This document shows positions 1 to 6,074 of a DNA stretch of 13,584 bases, in pieces. The DNA is from Paracoccaceae bacterium (lineage in GTDB: Bacteria > Pseudomonadota > Alphaproteobacteria > Rhodobacterales > Rhodobacteraceae). Numbering within the stretch: the first letter of the stretch is position 1; the number at the start of each line of letters is the position of its first letter. The translations under genes and the position numbers were made by a program. Location: NCBI GenBank assembly GCA_003564655.1, contig PXES01000290.1, positions 1-13,584 on the forward strand, written 5' to 3'. Under the pieces are notes generated by a model. That model saw only the letters and a list, made by a program, of their open reading frames with translations, was not told the origin of the DNA and ran no database searches.

Positions 1-145
1 CGACCTTGACGAGGCGATTGCCGCGCTCAATGCGCAGGGGCCCGGCACGCAACTGACCGCACAGCGCCTGAAGAAGGAAAAGCTGCGCCTCAAGGACGAG
101 ATCGCCCGCATCGAGGACGAGCTGACCCCCGACATCATCGCCTGA
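1..145 (+). CDS. DUF465/YdcH family small protein, C-terminal part only
   Basis: The first complete codon is at base 2 and the frame ends at TGA 143-145, leaving 47 residues of a gene that begins before the window. The visible part reads DLDEAIAALNAQGPG, then a Lys/Glu-rich helix (QRLKKEKLRLKDEIARIEDEL) and a short tail PDIIA. This charged heptad pattern, with KKEKLRLKDEI near the C-terminus, is typical of DUF465 (YdcH-like) proteins, which are small soluble helical-hairpin proteins of about 55-80 residues with no established biochemical role. Such genes commonly sit just upstream of purE in Rhodobacterales, as seen here. The gap to purE is 59 nt, so the two are probably separate units. Family assignment rests on pattern only. 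Confidence 0.75.
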   Translation, partial: DLDEAIAALNAQGPGTQLTAQRLKKEKLRLKDEIARIEDELTPDIIA

Positions 146-150
146 TCCGA

Positions 151-178
151 TTGCACCTGCGGGGTGCATGCGTATAAC
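151..178 (+). promoter_or_regulatory. candidate purE promoter with overlapping 6-bp inverted repeat
   Basis: The 59-nt gap before purE contains TTGCAC (151-156), a 16-nt spacer and TATAAC (173-178; five of six matches to the sigma-70 -10 box). The spacer region carries a hairpin or dyad, TGCACC (152-157), loop TGCGG, GGTGCA (163-168). The dyad overlaps the -35 half, so it could be an operator, or it could be a weak terminator stem for the upstream gene, although no T run follows it. The -35 match is poor (three of six), and no transcription start data are available. Confidence 0.35.
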
Positions 179-204
179 GGCGAAAGGCGGCAGCGGGGGC
201 GCAG

Positions 205-693
205 ATGACGGATATTCGCGTGGGCATCATCATGGGCAGCCAGTCCGACTGGCCCACGATGCGCGAGGCTGCCGAAATCCTGCGCGAGCTTGGCGTCTTG
301 CATGAGGCGCGGATCGTCTCGGCCCACCGCACTCCGGACCGGCTGTGGGATTACGGCACACAGGCGACAGAGCGGGGCCTTCAGGTGATCATTGCCGGTG
401 CCGGCGGGGCGGCCCATCTGCCGGGCATGATCGCCTCCAAGACCCGGCTGCCTGTAATCGGGGTGCCAGTGCGGACACAGGCGCTCTCAGGGGTGGACAG
501 CCTTTATTCCATTGTCCAGATGCCGCGCGGCTACCCGGTCGCGACCATGGCGATCGGGGCGGCGGGGGCGGCGAATGCCGGGCTGATGGCCGCGCAGATC
601 CTCGCGCTGCAGGACGCAGCCCTTGCCGCCCGGATAGAAGCGTGGCGCGCCGACCTCTCCGCCTCGATCCCAGAGGAGCCCGGAGATGGCTGA
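205..693 (+). CDS. purE: N5-carboxyaminoimidazole ribonucleotide mutase PurE
   Basis: A 162-residue protein, the normal length for class I PurE. It moves the carboxylate of N5-CAIR to C4 to give CAIR, a cytosolic step of de novo purine synthesis, and uses the product of PurK made by the next gene. Family signatures are plain: GSQSDW at residues 11-16 (phosphate and substrate loop), SAHRTPDR at 39-46 (with the catalytic His), AGAGGAAHLPG at 65-75, and the GVPV...SGVDSLYSIVQMP segment near 87-107. The ATG at 205 follows a G-rich stretch (GCGGGGGCG) rather than a textbook Shine-Dalgarno. The stop overlaps the purK start by 8 nt, so the pair is co-transcribed and probably translationally coupled. 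Nothing is missing or odd. Confidence 0.97.
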   Translation: MTDIRVGIIMGSQSDWPTMREAAEILRELGVLHEARIVSAHRTPDRLWDYGTQATERGLQVIIAGAGGAAHLPGMIASKTRLPVIGVPVRTQALSGVDSLYSIVQMPRGYPVATMAIGAAGAANAGLMAAQILALQDAALAARIEAWRADLSASIPEEPGDG

Positions 694-1759
694 AATCCTC
701 GCCCCGGGCAGCGTTATCGGGATACTGGGCGGCGGGCAGCTGGGGCGAATGCTCTCGGTCGCTGCGGCGCGACTGGGCTATCGCTGCCACATATACGACC
801 CCGCGGCTCATGTTCCCGCCGCCGATGTCGCGACGGCACTCACCCGCGCGCCTTGGGACGACCGGGCTGCGCTGGCCACTTTCGCCGCAGCGGTCGACCT
901 CGTGACATTCGAGTTCGAGAACATCCCCACAGCAGCGCTCGATGTGATCGAGCCGCTTCGCCCCATCCGTCCGGGTCGAAACGCGCTCGCCGTCTCACAG
1001 GACCGGCTCAACGAAAAGACCTTTCTGCGCGACCAGGGCCTTCAGACGGCCCCCTTCGCTGCTGTGGACAGCCGCGCCGATCTGGACCGCGCGCTGGCCG
1101 AGATCGGCACACCTGCCATCCTCAAGACCCGGCGCCTCGGCTATGACGGCAAGGGCCAGACGCGCATCGCGGCGCAGGATGAGGCAGACGCCGCATGGCA
1201 AGCCATGGACGGCGCTCCGGCCATCCTGGAGGGGGTTGTGCCCTTCACACGTGAAATCTCGGTCATCGCGGCGCGTGGCCTGTCAGGCGAGGTGGCGGCC
1301 TTTGACCCGGGCGAGAACGAACACAAGGGCGGCATCCTGCGCAAGACCCGGGTGCCCGCGAAAGTGAGCCCGGCGCAGCGCAGCGATGCTGTTCTGATGG
1401 CGGCGAAGCTATTGAATGCTCTAGATTATGTGGGCGTTCTGGGGGTCGAGATTTTTGTCACGCCGCAAGCGCTTCTCGTCAACGAGATCGCGCCGCGCGT
1501 GCATAATTCCGGGCATTGGACGCAGAATGGCTGCGCCGTCGATCAGTTCGAACAGCATATCCGCGCCATCGCCGGGCTGCCGCTTGGCGATGGCAGCCGC
1601 CATGCCGATGTCACCATGACCAACCTCATCGGCGAGGATCTCGACCGCCTGCCCGATTTGCTGCGCGCGCCGCACACCGCCGTCCACCTCTACGGCAAGC
1701 CCGAGACCCGGCCGGGCCGCAAGATGGGCCACGCGAACCACATCACCACCATGCGCTGA
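686..1759 (+). CDS. purK: N5-carboxyaminoimidazole ribonucleotide synthase PurK
   Basis: A 357-residue ATP-grasp enzyme that uses ATP and bicarbonate to convert AIR to N5-CAIR, feeding PurE. The N-terminal Rossmann-like part has GILGGGQLGRML (residues 12-23). The ATP-grasp domain begins near SQDRLNEKTFLRDQG (about 104-118), with LKTRRLGYDGKGQ as the nucleotide-binding stretch, ILEGVVPFTREISVI as the adenine-side strand, and VNEIAPRVHNSGHWT with the metal-binding Glu and Asn. The C-terminus ends YGKPETRPGRKMGHAN, the usual PurK closing motif. The ATG lies inside the purE end (ATGGCTGA overlap), with GGAG just before it. It is the last gene of the unit and is followed by a strong hairpin. Confidence 0.97.
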   Translation: MAEILAPGSVIGILGGGQLGRMLSVAAARLGYRCHIYDPAAHVPAADVATALTRAPWDDRAALATFAAAVDLVTFEFENIPTAALDVIEPLRPIRPGRNALAVSQDRLNEKTFLRDQGLQTAPFAAVDSRADLDRALAEIGTPAILKTRRLGYDGKGQTRIAAQDEADAAWQAMDGAPAILEGVVPFTREISVIAARGLSGEVAAFDPGENEHKGGILRKTRVPAKVSPAQRSDAVLMAAKLLNALDYVGVLGVEIFVTPQALLVNEIAPRVHNSGHWTQNGCAVDQFEQHIRAIAGLPLGDGSRHADVTMTNLIGEDLDRLPDLLRAPHTAVHLYGKPETRPGRKMGHANHITTMR

Positions 1760-1761
1760 TC

Positions 1762-1841
1762 CCCTGCCCGCGCCCGCCCCGATCGGCGCGCAAGGGTGGG
1801 TGGGTGGGAGCGCCGGTCGGGGCGGGCGCGGGCAGGGTTTT
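1762..1841 (+). terminator. 28-bp GC hairpin between convergent genes, with T4 tail and G-quadruplex loop
   Basis: The left arm 1762-1789 pairs with the right arm 1810-1837. Of 28 pairs, 27 are Watson-Crick and one is a T-G wobble (1783/1816); the first 21 bp are perfect. On the plus strand the stem is followed by TTTT (1838-1841), as expected of a Rho-independent terminator for purEK. On the minus strand the hairpin begins just after the hydrolase stop codon (TAA, 1842-1840) but no T run follows, so termination there would depend on the stem alone. The 20-nt loop contains GGGTGGGTGGGTGGG at 1794-1808, and the right arm itself contains a second set of four G-runs at 1819-1837. Confidence 0.85.
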
Positions 1842-2562
1842 ACGGATTGGCGATCTTGCGCAGCGCACCGGCAAAGGTGATGCCGTGATCGAAAACACCA
1901 TTGCGCAGGAATTCGATCGCCTCGGCAATCACCATCGGATTGTACATCATGAAGGTATGCGTGACCGGCAGTACGATATGATCGGTCATGCCGTCGAGCT
2001 TGGTGCTTTCGACCGACACCACCCCATCATCATCGCCGTCGATCAGCGCCGACGTCAGCGGGTTGATCGACACATCGCCCGCGATAATCCCCAGATCGTA
2101 ATCGGGAAACGCCGGAAGGCTGGTCGGCGTCGATCCGCGCGCAGTGCCCAGTTCCAATCCGGCAGGACCATTGAACCAGTAAAACGCCTCGATATCCGAG
2201 AACGCATCAACCAATTCGGACCCGTGATTGGGCGGCGCCATCATCACCACGCGGCCCATCTCTTCGGGGCGATTTCGGTCCAGCCAGCCACGCGCAAGAA
2301 TCCCACCCATGGAGTGCGTGACGAAATTCACGCGGCTCGCCTCACATTGCGCGACTGCCTCGCCCACATGGTCCATCAGTTCGGCGATCGGGGCCGCGCG
2401 GGACGGGTAGCGGTGATTGACCACCTGATAGCCGTGCCGACTCAGCACCTCTTCCATCAACGCCATGGAATTGTCGGTTCGCGCCAGCCCGTGCAGCAAC
2501 ACGACGCAATCGGCGGCGGCTGGTGCCGGGGTCAGGAGAAGGGCTGTCAGAAGCGCACGCAT
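1840..2562 (-). CDS. secreted alpha/beta hydrolase (lipase/esterase-like)
   Basis: A 240-residue protein read from ATG 2562. The start was chosen because it gives a clean Sec signal peptide (MRALLTALLLTPAPAAA, cleavage near AAA-D), whereas the same frame stays open much further upstream, through the Nudix gene on the other strand. Alpha/beta-hydrolase marks are VVLLHGLARTD (oxyanion region, HG at 24-25), the nucleophile elbow THSMGG with Ser84, a likely acidic residue in DGDDDGVVS (177-179), and a likely catalytic His202 in VTHTFMM. The short size and THSMGG resemble triacylglycerol-lipase or EstA-like exported esterases. The substrate cannot be read from the sequence. No strong Shine-Dalgarno precedes the start; an AT palindrome lies 4-15 nt upstream, so the mRNA may be nearly leaderless. 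It is divergent from the Nudix gene and convergent with purK. Confidence 0.85.
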   Translation of the reverse strand: MRALLTALLLTPAPAAADCVVLLHGLARTDNSMALMEEVLSRHGYQVVNHRYPSRAAPIAELMDHVGEAVAQCEASRVNFVTHSMGGILARGWLDRNRPEEMGRVVMMAPPNHGSELVDAFSDIEAFYWFNGPAGLELGTARGSTPTSLPAFPDYDLGIIAGDVSINPLTSALIDGDDDGVVSVESTKLDGMTDHIVLPVTHTFMMYNPMVIAEAIEFLRNGVFDHGITFAGALRKIANP

Positions 2563-2565
2563 GTC

Positions 2566-2577
2566 GCATATATATGC
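2566..2577. promoter_or_regulatory. perfect 12-bp palindrome in the divergent hydrolase/Nudix spacer
   Basis: GCATATATATGC is its own reverse complement and sits in the 48-bp gap between two divergent starts (2562 minus, 2611 plus). It is the only AT-rich island there, so it can supply a -10-like TATAT on either strand or act as a shared operator. It lies only 3 bp from the hydrolase ATG. No convincing -35 was found on either side. Confidence 0.35.
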
Positions 2578-2610
2578 AGACAGGCGACCCATGCCAGAGG
2601 GAACGACATC

Positions 2611-3066
2611 ATGAGAGCACCGAGACTGGCCGTGCGCGCGATCCTGCGCCATCAGGGGCGGCTTCTGCTCGTGAATGCCTGGCCAGACGGGCAGAGCGAC
2701 CTGTGGTGCGCGCCGGGGGGCGGGGTCGAGGCCGGGCAGTCGCTGCCCGACAATCTGCGCCGCGAAGTCCGCGAGGAATGCGGGCTCGAGATCGCGGTCG
2801 GTATTCCCTGCCTGGTCAACGAATTCCACGACCCAGACAACGATTTTCACCAGGTTGACATCTATTTTCATGCCGAGATCACGGGGGGCACGCTGGATGC
2901 GAGCTGGCGCGACCCGGCGGGCGTGGTGACGCGCCGACGTCTGGTCACCGCGGCCGAATTGCGCGCATTGCGCTACAAACCAGACACTCTGCCCGAGCTG
3001 GCCTTCGGCGCATCGGGCATCGCAAATGGTGCGCTCTACGACCCGCTGGAGCCGATTATCCGCTAA
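2611..3066 (+). CDS. Nudix hydrolase
   Basis: A 151-residue protein starting at ATG 2611, with GAGGGA about 9 nt upstream. The frame is open far to the left, but the upstream part is antisense to the hydrolase and purK regions and has no family signature. The Nudix box spans residues 37-59: GGVEAGQ, seven residues, then REVREECGL. The catalytic helix residues R51, E52, E55 and E56 are present, while the first box glutamate is replaced by Gln43. Preceding WCAPGGG is typical of the family. Nudix enzymes hydrolyse nucleoside diphosphates linked to another moiety (NDP-sugars, ADP-ribose, oxidised nucleotides) with Mg2+; the actual substrate cannot be told. The stop overlaps the trxB stop on the opposite strand by 4 nt. 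Confidence 0.9.
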   Translation: MRAPRLAVRAILRHQGRLLLVNAWPDGQSDLWCAPGGGVEAGQSLPDNLRREVREECGLEIAVGIPCLVNEFHDPDNDFHQVDIYFHAEITGGTLDASWRDPAGVVTRRRLVTAAELRALRYKPDTLPELAFGASGIANGALYDPLEPIIR

Positions 3067-4004
3067 CCCTGCTCGGCGAGGAATTTCTCTGCGTCCAGCG
3101 CTGCCATGCAGCCCATCCCCGCGCTGGTGACGGCCTGTCGGTAAACATGGTCGGTCAGATCGCCCGCCGCGAACACGCCGGGAACAGAGGTGCGCGTTGT
3201 GCCGGGCTCGACCCAGACATAGCCGCCCTCTTGCATCCGTAGCTGGTCGCGGACCAACTCGCTCGCCGGGCTGTGGCCGATGGCGACGAACACCCCGGCG
3301 CAGGCCAGATCCTGCGTCTCGCCCGTCGCGACATGGCGCAGCCGTGCACCGCCCACCCCGGGGCCGTCGCCCTCGCCCAGTACTTCCTCGAGCGTATGGT
3401 CCCAGATGACCGCGATCTTGGGGTTGTTGAACAACCGATGCTGCAGGATCTTCTCGGCGCGCAGGCTGTCGCGGCGATGAACCAGTGTCACCTTGCTGGC
3501 GAAATTGGTCAGGAACAGCGCCTCCTCAACCGCGGTGTTGCCGCCGCCGATCACCACCACCTCGCGCCCGCGATAGAAGAACCCGTCGCAGGTCGCGCAG
3601 GCCGAAACCCCCATGCCCATGAATTTCTCTTCCGATGGCAGGCCCAGCCAGCGCGCCTGCGCGCCCGTGGCCAGTACGACCGCATCGCCCGTGTAGACCG
3701 TGCCGCCATCGCCCTGCGCGCGGAACGGGCGCTGCGAAAGATCGAGGCTCGCGATGTGGTCGGTCACGATCTCGGACCCCATTTCGCGGGCATGGGCTTC
3801 CATGCGCTGCATCAGCTCGGGGCCCATGACCATCGTGTCGCCGGGCCAGTTCTCGACCTCGGTTGTGATGGTCAACTGGCCGCCGGGCTGCATGCCCTGC
3901 ACAAGGATCGGCGCCAGCATTGCCCGTGCGCCATACACCGCCGCAGTGTAGCCCGCCGGGCCCGAGCCGATGATCAGAAGCCGCGTGTGGCGCGTGTCGG
4001 TCAT
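3063..4004 (-). CDS. trxB: thioredoxin-disulfide reductase
   Basis: A 313-residue low-molecular-weight thioredoxin reductase, a cytosolic FAD enzyme that passes electrons from NADPH to thioredoxin. In order: FAD-binding GSGPAG (13-18), the PGGQL stretch (40-44), the redox-active pair C136-A-T-C139 in SACATCDGFF, the NADPH-binding GGGNTA (153-158), HRRD (177-180) for the 2'-phosphate, and the C-terminal GDLTDHVYRQAVTSAGMGC FAD loop. Length is as expected. ATG 4004 is preceded by AGGAAAGGA at good spacing. It is divergent from the Lrp-type gene across 193 bp. The convergent overlap with the Nudix gene leaves no room for a terminator between them. Identification is firm. Confidence 0.97.
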   Translation of the reverse strand: MTDTRHTRLLIIGSGPAGYTAAVYGARAMLAPILVQGMQPGGQLTITTEVENWPGDTMVMGPELMQRMEAHAREMGSEIVTDHIASLDLSQRPFRAQGDGGTVYTGDAVVLATGAQARWLGLPSEEKFMGMGVSACATCDGFFYRGREVVVIGGGNTAVEEALFLTNFASKVTLVHRRDSLRAEKILQHRLFNNPKIAVIWDHTLEEVLGEGDGPGVGGARLRHVATGETQDLACAGVFVAIGHSPASELVRDQLRMQEGGYVWVEPGTTRTSVPGVFAAGDLTDHVYRQAVTSAGMGCMAALDAEKFLAEQG

Positions 4005-4054
4005 GTGGGGTCCTTTCCTGCCAGAGCCTGCATGGCGCCTTGCGACCTAAGCCA

Positions 4055-4117
4055 CGGCAGATGCCGACACAAGCCCCGGCGGCACCTGCTCGGGCACCAC
4101 GGGCGGCAATGCCGACA
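4055..4117. repeat. two copies of a CGGCA-n-TGCCGACA dyad between trxB and the Lrp gene
   Basis: Copy 1 is CGGCAGATGCCGACA (4055-4069). Copy 2 is CGGCAATGCCGACA (4104-4117), identical except for one missing G in the centre. Each copy is an inverted repeat (CGGCA/TGCCG) with a 2-nt or 1-nt centre, followed by ACA. The centres are about 48-49 bp apart. Two near-identical dyads inside one divergent spacer suggest paired binding sites for a dimeric regulator; which one is unknown. Confidence 0.5.
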
Positions 4118-4124
4118 AAATCTT

Positions 4125-4149
4125 GCGCAGTGTTGAAATATTATTGCGC
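4125..4149 (+). promoter_or_regulatory. imperfect 25-bp palindrome over a putative -10, candidate autoregulatory site of the Lrp gene
   Basis: The arms GCGCA (4125-4129) and TGCGC (4145-4149) flank an AT-rich centre; seven of twelve position pairs are symmetric over 25 bp. The centre includes TATTAT (4139-4144; five of six to a -10 box), about 54 nt before the Lrp-type start. Lrp/AsnC proteins typically bind degenerate palindromes with AT-rich centres and repress their own genes, so this position fits autoregulation. No good -35 is visible. Confidence 0.3.
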
Positions 4150-4197
4150 CAGACCGGGCCGCGGCATACAAACCCGAAAACAAGACAGGGAAAGCAG

Positions 4198-4698
4198 ATG
4201 ACGAGCGGAAAGCTGGACCCAATTGACCGCCGGATTCTGGCCGAGTTGCAATCCGACGGGCGAATGACGAATGTCGAACTGGCAAAGCGGGTCGGCATCT
4301 CGGCCCCGCCCTGCCTGCGCCGGGTGCGCGTGCTTGAAGAGCAGGGCTTCATCCGCGGCTATCATGCCGATGTGAACGCCCGCGAACTGGGCTTCGAGGT
4401 GCAGGTGTTTGCCATGGTCGGGCTGAACAGCCAGGCCGAGGCCGATCTGGCGCGCTTCGAGCAGCGCTGTCGTGACTGGCCACTTGTGCGCGAGTGCCAC
4501 ATGCTCAATGGCGAGATCGACTTCATTCTGAAATGCGTGGCGCCGGACCTGTCGACCTTCCAGCGCTTCCTGACCGAGGAATTGCTCGCCGCCGATAACG
4601 TGATCACGGTCAAGACCTCGCTGGTGATCCGCCGCGCTAAAAACGAGCCCGGCGTGCCCTTCGACGTGCTCGAGGCGCGCGCAGCCGACGCGGTCTGA
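4198..4698 (+). CDS. Lrp/AsnC family transcriptional regulator
   Basis: A 166-residue protein starting at ATG 4198 (AGGGAAAG 7-10 nt upstream). A TTG start at 4123 in the same frame would add 25 residues without family character. The N-terminal AsnC-type helix-turn-helix spans about residues 6-55: LDPIDRRILAELQSDGR, then NVELAKRVGISAPPCLRRVRVLEEQG with the recognition helix, then IRGYHADVN linking to the C-terminal RAM (effector and oligomerisation) domain at about 65-150. Family members form dimers to octamers and often sense amino acids; the effector here is unknown. It is divergent from trxB with candidate operators between, so it may control trxB, itself, or both (inference). It ends 9 nt from the convergent Tad ATPase, with no visible terminator. 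Confidence 0.92.
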   Translation: MTSGKLDPIDRRILAELQSDGRMTNVELAKRVGISAPPCLRRVRVLEEQGFIRGYHADVNARELGFEVQVFAMVGLNSQAEADLARFEQRCRDWPLVRECHMLNGEIDFILKCVAPDLSTFQRFLTEELLAADNVITVKTSLVIRRAKNEPGVPFDVLEARAADAV

Positions 4699-4707
4699 GG
4701 CGCCCCT

Positions 4708-6018
4708 CTAGCGAACGATCTCTTCGCTGCGAACGAACATGTTGTTCCAGGCGCGGTCGATCAGTTCGGGCGACATGTGTCGCGGCTTGCCTTCGAACTC
4801 GCAGATGTTGATCATCTGGTCGATCAGGAAGATCGGCTGGTAGTTGGAATACACATTGTCGATGGTGGGATACTTGTTGCGGATCAGGTGGATGACCGTC
4901 TCTTCATCCAGTGGCATCTTGCGCTTTTGGGCGACCATGGCGAAGATCTTCAGGAAATCGGCCTGGTTCGGACCGTCGATCTTGATCTTGTAGAAGATAC
5001 GGCGCAGCGCGGCCTGGTCGAAGATCTCGTTGGGGTGGAAGTTGGTGGAGAAGATCACCAGCGTGTCGAAGGGGACGACGAATTTCTCACCCGATTGCAG
5101 GGTCAGGATGTCGTAATTCATCTCCATCGGGACGATCCACCGGTTCACGATGGCCTGCGGCGGTTCTTCCTGGCGGCCAAGGTCGTCGATGATGAACACC
5201 CCGCCGGTCGCCTTGAATTGCAGCGACGCCTGATAGGTGCGCGAGACGGGATTGTATTTCAGATCCAGCATGTCGAGCGTCAGCTCGCCGCCCGTGATGA
5301 CGGTCGGACGCTCGCAATACACATAGCGGTTGTCGAACCTATTGCCGGTCTGACGCAGCAGCGACGGGTTATCCTCGGAGGTTTCGGCAACCGTATGCAC
5401 GATGGGGTCGTAGACGCTGACGATCTGACCGGCATGGACAATGGCGCGCGGTACGTAGATCCGATCGCCCATCGCGGCGCGAATCCCGTTCGAGATCGAG
5501 GATTTCCCGTTGCCGGGCGGGCCATACATGAGGATCGAGCGACCAGAGCTGACCGCCGGGCCAAGGTCGTCCATCAGATTGCCGGGCAGCACCAGATCGC
5601 CAATCGCGATCTTGAGTTGCCGCCGCGTGATCTGGATGTTGCGGATCGACTGGCGCTTGATCTGTTCTTCATACATCGACAGCGGAACCGGCATGGCGCC
5701 GTAATATTCCGACTGGCTGAGCGCATCTAGCGCGCGGGCCTTGCCGCTCTCGGTCAGCTGGAAACTCGCCTCGGACCCCGTATCGGCGCCAAAGGTCGCC
5801 ATGGCCTCGATCAGCTTTTCCCTGCGGGCGATATCGACCAATTCGATCGTCTGCGGAATCGGCAGGCAGATTGTTCGTGCCAGATCCGTGACCTTGTTGA
5901 TCGACATGCGGAACATCGTCTTGAGCAGGATGTCCTTCATTAGCACGGTCGTCAGGCCCGTCGCCTCTAGGCTGCGGGGCGTTGCGGGGGCGAGGATGGG
6001 TCCGGGTTCAAGTGTCAT
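4708..6018 (-). CDS. AAA-type ATPase at the end of the Tad pilus locus
   Basis: A 436-residue protein. Residues 1-145 hold a helical, winged-helix-like region without a recognised motif. The AAA core follows: Walker A GPPGNGKS (166-173), Walker B GGVFIIDD (272-279), sensor-1 type STNFHP (Asn326) and ALRRIF with candidate arginine fingers R339/R340. The layout is reminiscent of MoxR-like chaperone ATPases. Similar proteins in roseobacters are, as I recall, annotated as ATPases associated with Flp pilus assembly, but I know of no firm experimental role. It starts 56 nt after the prepilin peptidase stop, on the same strand, so it is probably the last gene of the Tad unit; a separate promoter cannot be excluded. 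ATG 6018 lacks a clear Shine-Dalgarno; an in-frame Met at residue 27 is an alternative. There is no signal peptide or membrane segment, so it should act in the cytoplasm. Confidence 0.85.
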   Translation of the reverse strand: MTLEPGPILAPATPRSLEATGLTTVLMKDILLKTMFRMSINKVTDLARTICLPIPQTIELVDIARREKLIEAMATFGADTGSEASFQLTESGKARALDALSQSEYYGAMPVPLSMYEEQIKRQSIRNIQITRRQLKIAIGDLVLPGNLMDDLGPAVSSGRSILMYGPPGNGKSSISNGIRAAMGDRIYVPRAIVHAGQIVSVYDPIVHTVAETSEDNPSLLRQTGNRFDNRYVYCERPTVITGGELTLDMLDLKYNPVSRTYQASLQFKATGGVFIIDDLGRQEEPPQAIVNRWIVPMEMNYDILTLQSGEKFVVPFDTLVIFSTNFHPNEIFDQAALRRIFYKIKIDGPNQADFLKIFAMVAQKRKMPLDEETVIHLIRNKYPTIDNVYSNYQPIFLIDQMINICEFEGKPRHMSPELIDRAWNNMFVRSEEIVR

Positions 6019-6074
6019 GGTTGCCAGATCTCAGCAGTTGTGAACGGGTATGGCACAAACGAATGAAGCGGGCG

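Noticed and set aside
152..168. Riboswitch or attenuator leader before purE
   Set aside because: The gap is only 59 nt with one 6-bp stem and no T run, too small for a known purine riboswitch; kept only as a possible operator or promoter region.
1516..2610. Long plus-strand open frame running into the Nudix gene
   Set aside because: It is antisense to the signal-peptide hydrolase and overlaps the purK end, has no family motifs, and its residues (His/Arg-rich) look like a shadow frame. Only the part from ATG 2611 is a Nudix protein.
2563..2871. Longer N-terminus of the hydrolase (start at 2871)
   Set aside because: It would bury the signal peptide about 100 residues inside the protein and lies antisense to the Nudix coding region.
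4777..5730. 317-codon plus-strand open frame opposite the AAA ATPase
   Set aside because: The Asp/Val/His-rich translation is typical of an antisense frame, and the minus strand has full AAA motifs.
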